Part shown: positions 12,795-22,628 of the stretch, piece after piece | Layout: every line of letters begins with the position of its first letter | How positions within the stretch are numbered: position 1 is the stretch's first letter | DNA from: Maea johnstoni | Lineage: Eukaryota; Annelida; Polychaeta; Spionida; Magelonidae | Direction of reading: 5' to 3' | DNA length: 64,000 nt | Assembly (NCBI GenBank): GCA_963942565.1 | Contig: OZ012700.1 | Coordinates: 34,896,798-34,960,797 of the forward strand | Position numbers and translations under genes: made by a program | The notes under the pieces: model-generated | Told to the model about the DNA's origin: nothing | Seen by the model: the letters and a program-made list of their open reading frames with translations, nothing else | Databases searched by the model: none

Positions 12795-13215
12795 ATCAGG
12801 CTACCGGTGATAAACCGTATAAATAGTAGCCGGTACTTTTATACCGGTACTATGAATAAAACGCCTCGCTGCTGATATAGCAGGCTAGGCGGAAAAGAGT
12901 GCAGAGACGCGGGATCGGCAGGAAAATACATCGCGATCGCGTCATCCAGTGCCGGCCGCCATTTTAACTGCACTACGATAGATACTAACGCGCGCAGTAG
13001 TACTTGGAAAAGTGTGGAGAGGGCCACGCTATGTATTTAACATGGTGCTAGTCCAGCCCCACCACTTTTCCAAGCACTAACGCGCGCGACAGAATTTCGA
13101 AAACATCGACAAAGTAAAGAAAGTAACCAGTATCGATACCGTTAGCATACCGGAACCGTATAAAAAATACCGGAACCGTACCATACCGTATAATTTTAAC
13201 GGTATGGACCCCTAC
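12795..13215. mobile_element. Decayed palindromic repeat rich in ACCGTAT motifs
   Basis: Both ends carry inverted 'taccggt/ataccgtataa' motifs. The centre (about 12975-13092) is an inverted repeat made of 'acgcgcgc', a block around 'cttggaaaagtgtgg', and their reverse complements. CpG content is high relative to the surroundings. No target duplication could be fixed. Similar 'ggtaccggtatgata' motifs recur at 22830-23100 and 30610-30730, so this is probably a dispersed family. Confidence 0.5.
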
Positions 13216-13299
13216 TAAGGCTCTTGGCCAACTGGACTGACGGCTTATAGTGCCCTCCGAAGCACTGGAAAGCAGCAAGGAAATGAAATTCCTATTCCT

Positions 13300-13372
13300 G
13301 CGCGCCCACCGGGAATCGAACCCCGGGTTGTCTGCGCCTGAAGGCCACTAGACCAACACAACAGCTACAATT
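13300..13372 (-). repeat. tRNA-derived SINE head (Glu/Asp-like)
   Basis: The minus strand shows an A-box (TTGGTCTAGTGG) and a perfect B-box (GGTTCGATTCC) at normal tRNA spacing, inside a T-arm stem CCCGG...CCGGT. The 5' acceptor side does not pair with the 3' GGGCGC, and no convincing anticodon arm folds. It looks like a SINE head or tRNA pseudogene rather than a functional tRNA. Confidence 0.6.
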
Positions 13373-13477
13373 TGGTCTGTATATGTTTTCTCAGTGAGAT
13401 TAAAGCACATCATCATACCATCTGCAATCTTAGGATGTAAACACTGAACAGAGCATGACTTGAAAGAGCTTAAATGT

Positions 13478-13888
13478 AAATGTAATCTCTATTTACGCGA
13501 CCAACGACCATGAAATCTTATCCCTAAGAGTAAATGGTCCTTCATTCAACGGCCACTTGAATGCCTAGACGCCTTGTATATTGGAAAGGGCACAAAAAAT
13601 AATAAAATAATCGGTAAAGATTTGAAAGTTTATCATTTCTGAGGGTCCTCAATTAATGATAAAGTTCAACTTTTATTTTTCTGAATTGTTTATTCTTAAG
13701 ATTTTAATGAACAAATTTCAACAAACGCAGCCAAATATAACAATCTCATTAATTCCAGGTCATTGTTGGAAATTCTTTGTTTTTTTCATAACCTCGCTCA
13801 GACCCTCAACCCCTTCTTAAGAGACCACCTCTTTAAACGACCACTTTTAACTTTTCCCTTGAGCGGTCGCTTAATAGAGGTTTGACTG
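13478..13888. mobile_element. pogo/Tigger-like short element abutting an exon donor
   Basis: On the minus strand the element begins with CAGTCAAACCTCTATTAAGC, the typical pogo/Tigger terminus, directly after a TA at 13889-13890. The other end (about 13478) keeps 'tctctatttacgcgacc', a worn inverted copy. The interior (about 410 bp) is non-coding. Its right end lies five bases into the intron following the ANKZF1 exon at 13896-13985, leaving GTAAG of the donor and the TA target. Confidence 0.7.
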
Positions 13889-13895
13889 TACTTAC

Positions 13896-13985
13896 TTCTC
13901 AGGAAAATCTGCCATGAACCTTCTAAATTCATTCTTCATATCCTTGATGCTGGCCACATGATAAGGCAATTGCCCCTGGCCATTC
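13896..13985 (-). CDS. ANKZF1: ANKZF1 / Vms1 exon after the ankyrin repeat
   Basis: A 90-nt exon with acceptor TTTTTCCAG and donor GAGAA|GTAAGT. Joined in phase 2 to the preceding exon it reads KNGQGQLPYHVASIKDMKNE then FRRFMADFPE, matching human ANKZF1 (...[26 protein letters not shown]). This is the end of the ankyrin region; the family continues with a coiled coil and the p97/VCP-interacting VIM motif, which I could not find at lower coordinates. A pogo-like element begins immediately beyond the donor. Confidence 0.8.
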
Positions 13986-14459
13986 CTGGAAAAACAAAAA
14001 GAGGTTATCATAGACATTATAGAAAAACTGCACAATATGCAAACACTATGTCCTTATTTAAAACTACAATACAACATACACATACACATGTATACACATA
14101 TGATCCAAAGCAGTGCGATCAGCAAGCAATCAAATAAAATCAAACAAAGTAAAATATAGAAATAGTCTAATTTGTCTCTTAAAACTACACTAAATTATAA
14201 TGAAATACACATAAGATCCATAAAAGTAGTTTAAGACACTCAAACTTTGCAAACCATACAGATGGTGTTTTTATTCAGCAAATAGCAATCATAGCCGGAT
14301 ATACAAATGATTCATACTCAATAATGAATTCAAGAATAGCAAATGGTCTTTATCATTACATAAACCTCCACTAAAAACACAAAAATGCCCAAATGATTTA
14401 GATCACTACAACAGAAGAGAAATGCACAAATGGTCTTTAGCTGAATAATTTCTACTTAC

Positions 14460-14873
14460 TTGATGCTTGGATCACATCCTGCCTCCAATAGGAACCTAAC
14501 GATCTCCTTATGCCCCCTGGTGGCAGCCAGATGAAGCAAAGTCGTACACTGAGCAGCTATGGAATCATTCAAGATGGCTGACATTTTTTTGTCGCATTTG
14601 TCGCCCTAGTGCTGCCACCTGGTGCTGACCCTGTGTCACTAGGATTCTCGTCCTCAGGAGCAGTGGTGAAGGCTTCCGAGGTCGACTCGCTACATGTACT
14701 CTCTAATCTACCCCTCGAGTTCTTCCATTCGTCCGGTAACAATATCCAATCACATGCCTCCTTTAGTTTCGGCAACAACAAATTCAGATTCCCCAAATTT
14801 CCGACTTTACATGCGGTGTACACATCATTACGGAGTTGGCATATTTCTGGATCAGACTCCTTAATCACAGATC
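14460..14873 (-). CDS. ANKZF1: ANKZF1 / Vms1 ankyrin-repeat exon
   Basis: A 414-nt exon (acceptor CTTACAG, donor ATCAA|GTAAGT). The first part reads CQLRNDVYTACKVGNLGNLN and then a Ser/Thr/Glu-rich linker; the second part reads CTTLLHLAATRGHKEIVRFL then LEAGCDPSIK, a clear ankyrin repeat that matches human ANKZF1 (ACRAGDVGVLKQLL ... [26 protein letters not shown]). The two parts are one base out of frame with each other across a run of seven A's near 14585. One more A would join them and give the phase 2 exit that the next exon needs, so a homopolymer error or a real allelic frameshift is likely. The phase 1 entry is incompatible with MTMR9 exon 12, which ends in phase 0, so this is not a fusion. 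Confidence 0.8.
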
Positions 14874-14879
14874 CTGTAA

Positions 14880-15080
14880 GATAAATGTAAATGATTATTG
14901 ACCAATTCATGCCTGGAGATTTCCTTGATGAGTGCCCTCTGCAACTACAATTCAGCTTTGGATCTTAATGTAAATTGGAAAAATCTTTGAAGGAGAAATA
15001 TTTATTACTTTCTGATGAATATTTCACCTTCAAGTATTACTTGCAAATTGATTTTGTCTGAGAGGTAACACCATGCAGTA
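14880..15080. other. Intron or spacer, nothing seen
   Basis: Sequence upstream of the ANKZF1 ankyrin exon. No further exon of this gene was recognised. Confidence 0.4.
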
Positions 15081-15084
15081 ACTA

Positions 15085-15800
15085 ATCCCCGGCGAAAAAA
15101 TGATGAACAGTCCATGAACTATTCATTGACTGATCATGTACTGTTCATGTACTTTTTGACATGAACATTCATCAAAAGTTCAGGTCATATTCATCATATA
15201 TCATCAGAAGTTCATCAACAACAAATGAGACAAAGTTTTCTTCTGAACTTTCATGAACATTTTCGTGTTCAAATGTTCATGAAAGGTTCATCATAATTTT
15301 GATGAACAAAGTTCATCAAAAGTACTTCAAATAGTTCATGAAAAGTTATCAAAAATTCACCCCCTTGTAAATAGAAATGTTCATCAAAAAGTTCATTAAA
15401 ATTTCACCAAATAGTTCTTGATAGTTCATCATATTCTCATCATCAATGTCTCATTTGTTGTTGATGAACTTTAAACCCATTTTAATGAAATGCTCTTGAT
15501 GATTTTTTATGAAATTTGATGAACCGTTGTTCATAATAGTTCATTATATTCTCATCATCAATGTCTCATTTGTTGTTGATGAACTTTGAACCCATTTTAA
15601 TGAAATGCTCTTGATGATTATTTATGAAATTTGATGAACCGTTGTTCATAATAGTTCATTACATTCTCATCATCAATGTCTAATTTGTTGTTGATGAACT
15701 TTGAACCCATTTTAATGAAATGCTCTTGATGATTTTTCATGAAATTTGATGAATGGTTGTTCATCATATTATCATCATCAGCATCTCGTTTTAAAGAAAA
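15085..15800. repeat. GTTCATCA/TTGATGAAC-rich repeat with ~115-bp tandem units
   Basis: The block is saturated with TTCATGAAC- and TTGATGAAC-type palindromes on both strands. At 15419-15765 a unit of about 115 bp ('ctcatcatcaatgtctcatt' ... 'tgatgaaccgttgttcat') is present three times in tandem. The first half (15100-15400) has inverted versions of the same words. There is no coding signal; it may be a worn palindromic transposon. Confidence 0.75.
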
Positions 15801-15987
15801 GTTCACGATTCTTTATAAAATCTGGTACACATGGAAACCATTTCAATACCCCAGGGGATATTCCAGAGCAACTGGCAGCATATAGCGCACAAGCTCTAAG
15901 CACTGCCTTATTTATGCTAGGTACCCATGTTGTAGCTGGGTAGACTGAAACAAAATGGAATAAACTGTCTTGCCTAAGGACAGACCA

Positions 15988-16064
15988 AAGTGCTCCAGCC
16001 GGGAATTGAACCAGCGACCTACTGATTACTAGTCCGACACCAAACCAACTGAGCTACTTAGTCT
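15988..16064 (-). repeat. tRNA-derived SINE head
   Basis: On the minus strand, AGTAGCTCAGTTGG (A-box) is followed after a D-loop and an anticodon-arm-like segment (loop CTAGTAA) by GGTTCAATTCC (B-box) in a partly paired T-arm. The order and spacing match an elongator-type tRNA. The acceptor stem does not pair and the anticodon stem is imperfect, so this is a SINE promoter head or tRNA pseudogene. Confidence 0.65.
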
Positions 16065-16770
16065 AGTAGTATAACATCTATGGACAACAGAGATTGGAGA
16101 AAGAAACTTTAAGGTCAATTCCAATACATTCGCCAAAACAGGGTGGTGAAGCCAAATGATGTATAATCAATTCTTACATCTCCTAAGTGGAACGATGTGG
16201 CTCAAATACCTTGTAAAAGACACTTGAAAATTCAAGTAACCAGCACAGAATGGAGCCACCAAGCAGCGCATTTCATACAAAATCTTGCTAGCCCCATGGC
16301 ACATTCTGAGTAGTCAAACAAAGCAACTGGAGCAAAACGGAAGCAAAACCCATGCAGTTTCCAGTCTCATTTTTACATTTGAACTTGCTCTACATGAGGC
16401 AATTGAGCGACATCAAGGATTATTTCATTTTATTTATTTAAATGTTGAAGTGTAGCAGGTACAGCAGATGTTAAGGGCGTTCTGAACTTTCAAGGAATTT
16501 CTCTGTGTTAAGGGTAACCTTAAAAGAAAATTTTATTTTGAGGGCCACCTTAATGGTACCCTAAGTGAAAACCTTTTAATTCCTAAAAAAATTTTTTATG
16601 AAAACCTCTATTAATCTATTCAAAATAAAGTTAACTTTAATGCTAGCATTAAGATTAAATTCAGCCTATAAGGGACCCTTGTGATTCATAACCTAAAGTC
16701 ACGCATCCGAACCCTAGCCTCATAAATTATACAAGTACAGAATGTACTATACCCTCACTTAAAAACTTAC
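16065..16770. other. No exon found where the MTMR9 last exon is expected
   Basis: The 3' exon of MTMR9 (in human PLWEGIFLRWNR and a coiled coil) should follow exon 12 in phase 0. I searched this stretch and the sequence down to position 1 for LWEG-type codons after an acceptor and saw none. Confidence 0.45.
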
Positions 16771-16870
16771 CAGGCTTTGTGCAGCTACTGAGGGCCATAT
16801 GACTGCCATATTGGGCTCATACAGGGGGTTTAAGTATTTGGTCAGATTCTCCGGCCGATTAATGTAGGAC
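16771..16870 (-). CDS. MTMR9: MTMR9 exon 12
   Basis: 100 nt, acceptor TTATTGCAG, donor CCTG|GTAAGT, phase 2 in and 0 out. It encodes (W)SYINRPENLTKYLNPLYEP then NMAVIWPSVAAQSL, matching the human SWVNQPSELSKFTNPLFEA...VIWPSVAPQSL. This is the end of the phosphatase-like domain. Confidence 0.9.
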
Positions 16871-17636
16871 CTGCAATAACAAATATACAGAATGATATAC
16901 CCCAACTAAAAATTGCAGACCTTATAAAAAATAACCCAAAATTTTTACTTGAATCGTATTGAAACTTCAGAATATAAAGTTAAGAAACACATTTCATGAA
17001 AACGATTTACAATTCAATAAGTGTCCTCGAAAGGAAATGTCCCTTTCAGTCATCTGAGTACGCGGGGAAGAGGAGTATAAATATTTTCATAGGAGGCAGA
17101 AAAACCACAGCCAAATTAGTCACAGCTTTTTGAAGCACTGCGGGGAAATTAAAGGGTTTACATACTTTTAAAATATCAAGAACATATATTGATTTATTTA
17201 TATTTACTTATTCATATGATATGGCCTCATACTGTGCGTGTATGAACCCCTTTACAATCATATAAGGTTATCTGATTTATGTGTAACACCTTAACTAGGG
17301 CTGACTTTTTTGGTGAAATCTTCATGACCAAAACTTCCAAAATATTTGAAGAAGAAATCTTGATAAGAACTCAACCGAGTGACCCATGACTCTCACTTAA
17401 ATACTGGGTGAATAACAGCTTAATTACTAAGTTGTTTTCAAAAGTAAAATAGTTCTAGACATCTATCATCCATCAGAAGCCTGGTTTGAATCCCAGCCCA
17501 GGCATGAGAGAAGGTCGCCAGTCACTTGGGGTTAGGTGGTGGTTTGCGTTGGGTACTCCAGTCAACGAATTAACCGATGGCAGAAAAATGGACAATAACC
17601 AAGATTCCATGACAAGTAGATTGAATAAGTACTTAC

Positions 17637-17706
17637 CACAAAGATACTGTCTTTTGTGCAAGGTTATGCTTCTTCCTTTCATATTCATTATTGCACAGAA
17701 AAGTAC
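17637..17706 (-). CDS. MTMR9: MTMR9 exon 11
   Basis: 70 nt, acceptor TTTTCAG, donor TTGTG|GTAAGT. It encodes GTFLCNNEYERKKHNLAQKT then VSLW, matching human GTFLGNNESERCKLKLQQKTMSLW. Phase 1 in, 2 out. Confidence 0.92.
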
Positions 17707-18176
17707 CTGAAAATAATGAAACATATATTAATACTGCTACAGAGAAAACTCTGTAGAACATTGGATACAAGCAGGCTAAGACCCTTACGAGAATTAACTT
17801 CTGTTCTGATGACCCATTTGTGCATATAATAGGAGTTCCTTTTGAAATAGTTATCCTCATAATGTGATTGCTGTGATACTTTTTTTCTTTAAAAAAATGC
17901 ACTTAAAATAAGCATAAATAAAGATATAAATATGGGACTCTGTAGTCAGGTTCCCAATGTTAAAAAGAATATAGTAGGGAGAGTTGCTAATTTAGCTCTC
18001 CTTAACATCTCATCTTCACACATCTCCCCAAAAACATGCTTTTGTTTGATAAAAGTCATCAGAATTGGGAGAGACAAAAGGGAACAAATATTTCACTAGT
18101 CTAGCAGTTCTAGATGCCCAGACTATGAACTGGTCATCACAATAGGCAGAGACAAAAGAAATGAATCTTTTCTTAC

Positions 18177-18261
18177 CAAACTGTGAGCAGTAGGCGTGTT
18201 GGAAGAGAACGATCAGGAAGTCTTCATTGAACTCAAACGAGCATGGGAACTGCTGCCAAAT
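18177..18261 (-). CDS. MTMR9: MTMR9 exon 10
   Basis: 85 nt, acceptor TCTTCCCAG, donor TTTG|GTAAGA. It encodes IWQQFPCSFEFNEDFLIVLF then QHAYCSQFG, nearly identical to the human segment. Phase 0 in, 1 out. Confidence 0.93.
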
Positions 18262-18489
18262 CTGGGAAGAAAAAATATAAATAAGTAGGTTTCTCCTCCA
18301 AATTCATACATAAGCACGTTGTTAACAAAGATTATGAAGTTTAAACAGAGGCAGATATGCAGGTCGGAAACCCAAGATTTTTATGGTAAAATAGGTACTG
18401 GAGTTTCTGCTATTTTGTAGTTACCATTTCAGACTTTCCAGGTTCTTTGAATTCTATGACTAGGATAACTTGGTGCTTGACAATAAACA

Positions 18490-18612
18490 GAATTTTCAGA
18501 GATATCAGTGGCAGTCACTTCCAGCCACTGATATCTCTCAACCAATCAGAAGCAGGGCTGGCAGTCACTTCCTGCCACTGATATCTCTCGACCAATCAGA
18601 ATTGGGCTAAAA
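18490..18612. repeat. Two-copy tandem repeat in an MTMR9 intron
   Basis: A unit of about 60 bp ('ggcagtcacttcc', 'ccactgatatctctc', 'accaatcagaa') occurs twice head to tail, with a third partial copy at the left. Each unit also has an inverted 'agagatatcagtgg'. Confidence 0.7.
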
Positions 18613-18806
18613 TTTGTGCCCTGCCCTGTAATGTCAGCCTCTATGCCCAGACTCAGGCCAGTTTTTTACTAACTTTCATAAGCCATATCTGAGGAGTGCT
18701 GAGGAGGACAGACTTGCGGGTGGTCTTATTTGAAAGATGACAGGTATAGGCACATTTTGAACCTAAATCATCATGATGGTGCATTTGCCCTTTAAGTACC
18801 ACCTAC

Positions 18807-18945
18807 CTGCCAGACTGCGTCAAGGAAGAGGAGGAAAACCGGAGCCTCATTCCGATGTTTTGTGATCGCGAAGGCTGATTTAGAACACCTGTCGCTGAAC
18901 ATGTGACCAGCCTGAAACCATTCCCGCTCAACCAAAGCCTCCAAT
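18807..18945 (-). CDS. MTMR9: MTMR9 exon 9
   Basis: 139 nt, acceptor TCTGCAG, donor GGCAG|GTAGGT. It encodes (G)LEALVEREWFQAGHMFSDR then a segment ending EAPVFLLFLDAVWQ, matching human FEALIEREWLQAGHPF...EAPVFLLFLDCVWQ. Phase 2 in, 0 out. Confidence 0.93.
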
Positions 18946-19470
18946 CTGCAGAGAGAAGTAAGAATGAAAACACCTCTTAATTTCTGCAATCCTTGTTAGG
19001 TAGTACCAAGTGAAATTACATTTAGAGTGCTCAACAGTTAAGAGAGACAGGGAATGCTCCTGAAATTCCACCAGATGAACACTGCATTACAATTTCCCTC
19101 TTTGTGAAGATTATCTGCCTCAAAAGACCAGGGGGGTTCGTTTTAACAGTGTTAGATTTATCTAAAGCAAAAAGGCAGAAAAGAGACAGTTCTCAGCAGG
19201 AAAATCCTAATTTTGGTTTGCGAATGTGGGTTCTAACCCATCTGTATCCGCAACAGGATAACCCGTTTAAGGCTGAGGCTACTTTCGTTCAAAACATGAG
19301 GCAAAGATTTTTGAAAACCACCGTCATGTTGGTATTCATTGGATAGCTCTCGCTGAGTACTCTCAGATGAGCACCCATATGCCAGGGTTTCAGTCATTTT
19401 TCAGGTTGTTTGCATCATTTTGTATTGGCAAAATTAGCCACCAGCAGCATAAGGGTTAAGATTTACGTAC

Positions 19471-19573
19471 CCTCTGACAGTGCGGCAGTCGTGGTCGAGA
19501 AGCAGCTGTGCAAGAGAGGTAACCTGTAGAGTGGAATCTATGCCTGATGATCCATGGACTAGAACAGATGCAC
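19471..19573 (-). CDS. MTMR9: MTMR9 exon 8, dead active-site loop
   Basis: 103 nt, acceptor TTTTTCAG, donor AGAGG|GTACGT. It encodes (G)ASVLVHGSSGIDSTLQVTS then LAQLLLDHDCRTVRG. The P-loop HGSSGIDST lacks the catalytic Cys and the Arg of the CX5R motif, as in vertebrate MTMR9 (HGTEGTDST). The protein therefore cannot use the myotubularin mechanism on PI3P or PI(3,5)P2. Phase 1 in, 2 out. Confidence 0.94.
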
Positions 19574-19814
19574 CTGAAAAAGAAATTAACATAAATTGTT
19601 CCACAGAAATACACAAAATACCATTAAAACCATTAGTACATCTGTAGCATAGAGATACACCTGAAATGCACAAATAACAATTGCTTTTACAACTGTTCCA
19701 TGAAAATACACAAAATATCAATTGTTAGTTGATCTGTACCATGGACTAGAAAAGGCGCACGTGAAATTAATAAATAACAATTGTTATTACAATTGTTCCA
19801 TGAAAACATAATAA

Positions 19815-19857
19815 AATCAATATATATATCAATATGTATATATCAATATATATATAT

Positions 19858-19950
<93 letters not shown>
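19815..19950. repeat. (TA)n microsatellite next to the exon 7 donor
   Basis: About 90 uninterrupted bases of TA (19857-19946), preceded by 'tatatatcaa' units. It begins about 35 bp into the intron after exon 7. TA tracts of this length extrude cruciforms easily and vary in length between individuals. Confidence 0.95.
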
Positions 19951-19954
<4 letters not shown>

Positions 19955-19984
19955 ATGGTAAAACACGGTAGGTAGGTGACTTAC

Positions 19985-20110
19985 CTTCCTGATCTATGCA
20001 CTGAGCTACTACACACGCGCAGGTGAGTATGGACTTGACGTGAGACAGCCAGTTACTGGACTCCACCTTGGACAGCCACTTATCCATAGAGATACCTGGC
20101 TCATAACAAG
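19985..20110 (-). CDS. MTMR9: MTMR9 exon 7
   Basis: 126 nt, acceptor TTTTCAG, donor GGAAG|GTAAGT. It encodes (A)CYEPGISMDKWLSKVESSN then a segment ending ACVVAQCIDQE, matching human ACNDQTHNMDRWLSKLEASNW...AQCIDREG. Phase 1-1. Confidence 0.94.
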
Positions 20111-20307
20111 CTGAAAACAAAAGCATCCATTGAATTGAAGAATACAGCATAGTTCAAATCAAATATTCTAAAAGATGTTGAGCATTTGATGAATTGCAAT
20201 ATTACCTCATAGGTTTATCCAATTATTCAGCCCATGAATTAAAGAAAATAACTGCTCCAAAGTAATGATGATTTCAGATAAATTTTACCAAATGCGTTTG
20301 TTCTTAC

Positions 20308-20412
20308 CTTCCAAAAGCTTGATGAGAGAGTCATGTAGAGCGTGATGCCTCTCCACTGCCTGGTTGATCTTACGCCACTGCGGGTAATGAACCTCCGGCT
20401 CCACACCCCCAC
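20308..20412 (-). CDS. MTMR9: MTMR9 exon 6 (seed of a minisatellite)
   Basis: 105 nt, acceptor TCCACCAG, donor GGAAG|GTAAGA. It encodes (G)GGVEPEVHYPQWRKINQAV then ERHHALHDSLIKLLE, matching human GGGFEQEAHYPQWRRIHKS. It is phase 1-1, so skipping it would keep the frame. Its first 51 nt and the preceding intron end form the unit of the tandem array immediately upstream, so at least five other acceptors with the same sequence compete with the true one. Only this copy continues into the rest of the exon and a strong donor. Confidence 0.9.
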
Positions 20413-20890
20413 CTGGTGGATAATATAAGTACTAAAATGAATACAGGAATACTGATTGATCTTACGCCACTGCGGGTGATGAACCTCCGGCTCCACACCC
20501 CCACCTGGTGGAGAATATAAGTACTAAAATGAATACAGGAATACTGATTGATCTTACGCCACTGCAGATAATGAGCCTCCGGATCCATACCCCACCTGGT
20601 GGATAATATAAGTACTATAAGGAATACAGGAATACTGGTTGATCTTAAGCCACTGCGGGTGATGAACCTCCGGCTCCACACCCCCACCTGGTGGAGAATA
20701 TAAGTACTATAATGAATACAGGAATACTGGTTGATCTTAAGCCACTGCAGATAATGAGCCTCCGGATCCATACCCCACCTGGTGGATAATATAAGTACTA
20801 TAAGGAATACGGGAATACTGATTGATCTAACACCACTGCGAATAATGAACCTCTGGCTACACACCCCCACCTGTGGTAGAGAATATAAGT
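20413..20890 (-). repeat. 92-bp minisatellite made of MTMR9 exon 6 plus its splice acceptor
   Basis: Five full units (acceptors near 20505, 20596, 20688, 20779 and 20872) repeat the intron end, the CCACCAG acceptor and the first part of exon 6 (GGVEPEVHxPQWRKINQ-like codons). The spacing is 91-93 bp and two unit types alternate: A with 'ccggctccacaccccc' and B with 'ccggatccatacccc'. Two units make about 183 bp, a multiple of three. Further degenerate units reach about 21310, and one more lies at 21583-21650. Each unit also has GGC|GTAAGATC, which resembles a 5' splice site. Confidence 0.92.
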
Positions 20891-22469
20891 ACTATAATGA
20901 ATATACAAATAACTGGTTGATGACACAAAACAAGAAGTTCCACCATGGTTTCAAATCACCACCTGCTGGACAGAATCAGTACCATAATAACCACAAATAT
21001 GCAAAATTGTACCTCGGTTCCACACGCAATCCTGGTGGAGAAAATCAGGACCACAGTGAATACAATGATAGCTGGTTGTTTGCACATAAGTAGAGGAAAG
21101 TGCAACTTGATTCAAAACCCCCCACCTAATGAAAATATCACTACTAAAATGATTACAAATATGGCTGCTTGACCATACAAAATACCTCAAAATGCCTCAG
21201 TTTCAATCACCCACCTGGTGGATAAAATCACTACTAAAATGCATTAAATGATAGCTGGTTGATAGAACAAACTGAGAAGATGGGACTTGGTGGATAAAAT
21301 CAGTACCACTACCAGGGCTCGACAATAACAGTGAACTGCTGATCCCGGGCCAGTAAAAATTTCCCAAAACAGCTTTGGGCCAGTAAAAAGACACCTCCAC
21401 TGGTTCTACAGGGTCAGTAAACATTTGGGTTCCTTGACCAGATATTTAGGTAAAATTAATAAAGTAGTGCACAAATCCAGTTGGTAACCTAAAATGGGAA
21501 ACTACAGGTATATTTCAAGTCCCTCGCCATAACTAAATGGGCGAAATTGAAATTGATTTTTTAGATTTACCATACGATTCTAACTTGTTGATCTTACGCC
21601 ACTGGGGATAGTACACGTCAGGTTCCACACCTCCACCTGGTGGGCAAAATTGACATCAAAATGACGCATTCAGTTATAAGCATATTTTCAATGAGTGGTA
21701 AGTTAGCATCTTTTAACGCAGGTCTTAGTAGCATATTCATCACTACCAGAGTTAGGAATAGTCAAAAAAATTGTCTCCCAAAAAATCGCTGAAAATTTCG
21801 CTGTAACGCCAGAAAGGATAAAGTTGATTTCCCAAACAGGCACAGGGCTCAAAAGTAACCAAAATTTCCACTTGGTGAGCAGGGCTAGCTGCTTCAAATT
21901 TTACTAGCCCAAAAAATTGAGATTTTCTACTTAAAATATAGTCATGATATGCAAATTGGTACAAAATGACAATTTAAGTTAAGGTGTCAAGATTTTACAT
22001 GAAGAAAACAGAAGTCAATAATGCTGAATTCTTCATGATATAATCAATTACCAAAAAGATTTAATCTGCAAAGAACACATGACAATTAATGAGACGCTAT
22101 TCATATCAACTTCTTTATAAAATGTTATAATTATCATAGATTTCAAGATTGAAATCTGTTAATATGTCATGGCGGCAATCTAAAATGGCAGCATTGGTGT
22201 CTTGAAGAAAAATTAGATGAAAAATTAAATTATATGTTTCAAATAGACACTTAAAGAAATTCCTCACAAAAACTTTTGGGTATCCTGAGGGGTGATTATA
22301 CATGAATGGGTTAAGATTGACTATAAACATCAGCAAATTGAGCCACCTCTGATCTCAAAATCACATGATCCAGAAACAAATGACCTTAAAATGACCATTA
22401 AGGTCCATTCCTGTGCAGTCATGAATGGGTTAAGATTGACTATAAACATCAGCAAGTAGAGGCACCCAC
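20891..22469. other. MTMR9 intron with decayed minisatellite units
   Basis: Worn units of the exon-6 repeat ('cacctg.tgga.aaaatca', 'agtac.ataat') recur about every 90 bp to 21310. A fragment with 'gggccagtaaaaa' copies lies at 21318-21424, and an isolated good unit with the exon-like 'gatcttacgccactgggga' lies at 21583-21650. Two copies of a 'catgaatgggttaagattga' block occur at 22300-22335 and 22421-22455. No other exon was seen. Confidence 0.6.
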
Positions 22470-22628
22470 CTTTGGCTTGAGCCATTTTTGCCACAGTGCT
22501 GGACCTGGTGTCCACGATGTAGCCCCGTTTGCCTATGCCCAGCACAGCATTCACCATCCTCTCATCGTCCTTGCAGCGACGCCCATTAGGCCCGGTCAGT
22601 GGCAGACTACTACGCATGATTATACAGT
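22470..22628 (-). CDS. MTMR9: MTMR9 exon 5
   Basis: 159 nt, acceptor TTATTTTCAG, donor CCAAAG|GTGGGT. It encodes CIIMRSSLPLTGPNGRRCKD then a segment ending VAKMAQAKG, matching human MVIMRSGQPLTGTNGRRCKE...AQQTRAKG. The frame needed at its start (AC|TGT) is one nucleotide off the phase 0 exit of exon 4; see the finding on this junction. Confidence 0.9.

Noticed and set aside
14460-16870. MTMR9-ANKZF1 fusion gene
   Set aside because: MTMR9 exon 12 exits in phase 0, whereas the ankyrin exon must be entered in phase 1, so direct splicing gives a stop.
19781-20150. Ile/Tyr-rich frames across the TA tract
   Set aside because: Product of the TA microsatellite; the real coding sequence nearby is MTMR9 exon 7.
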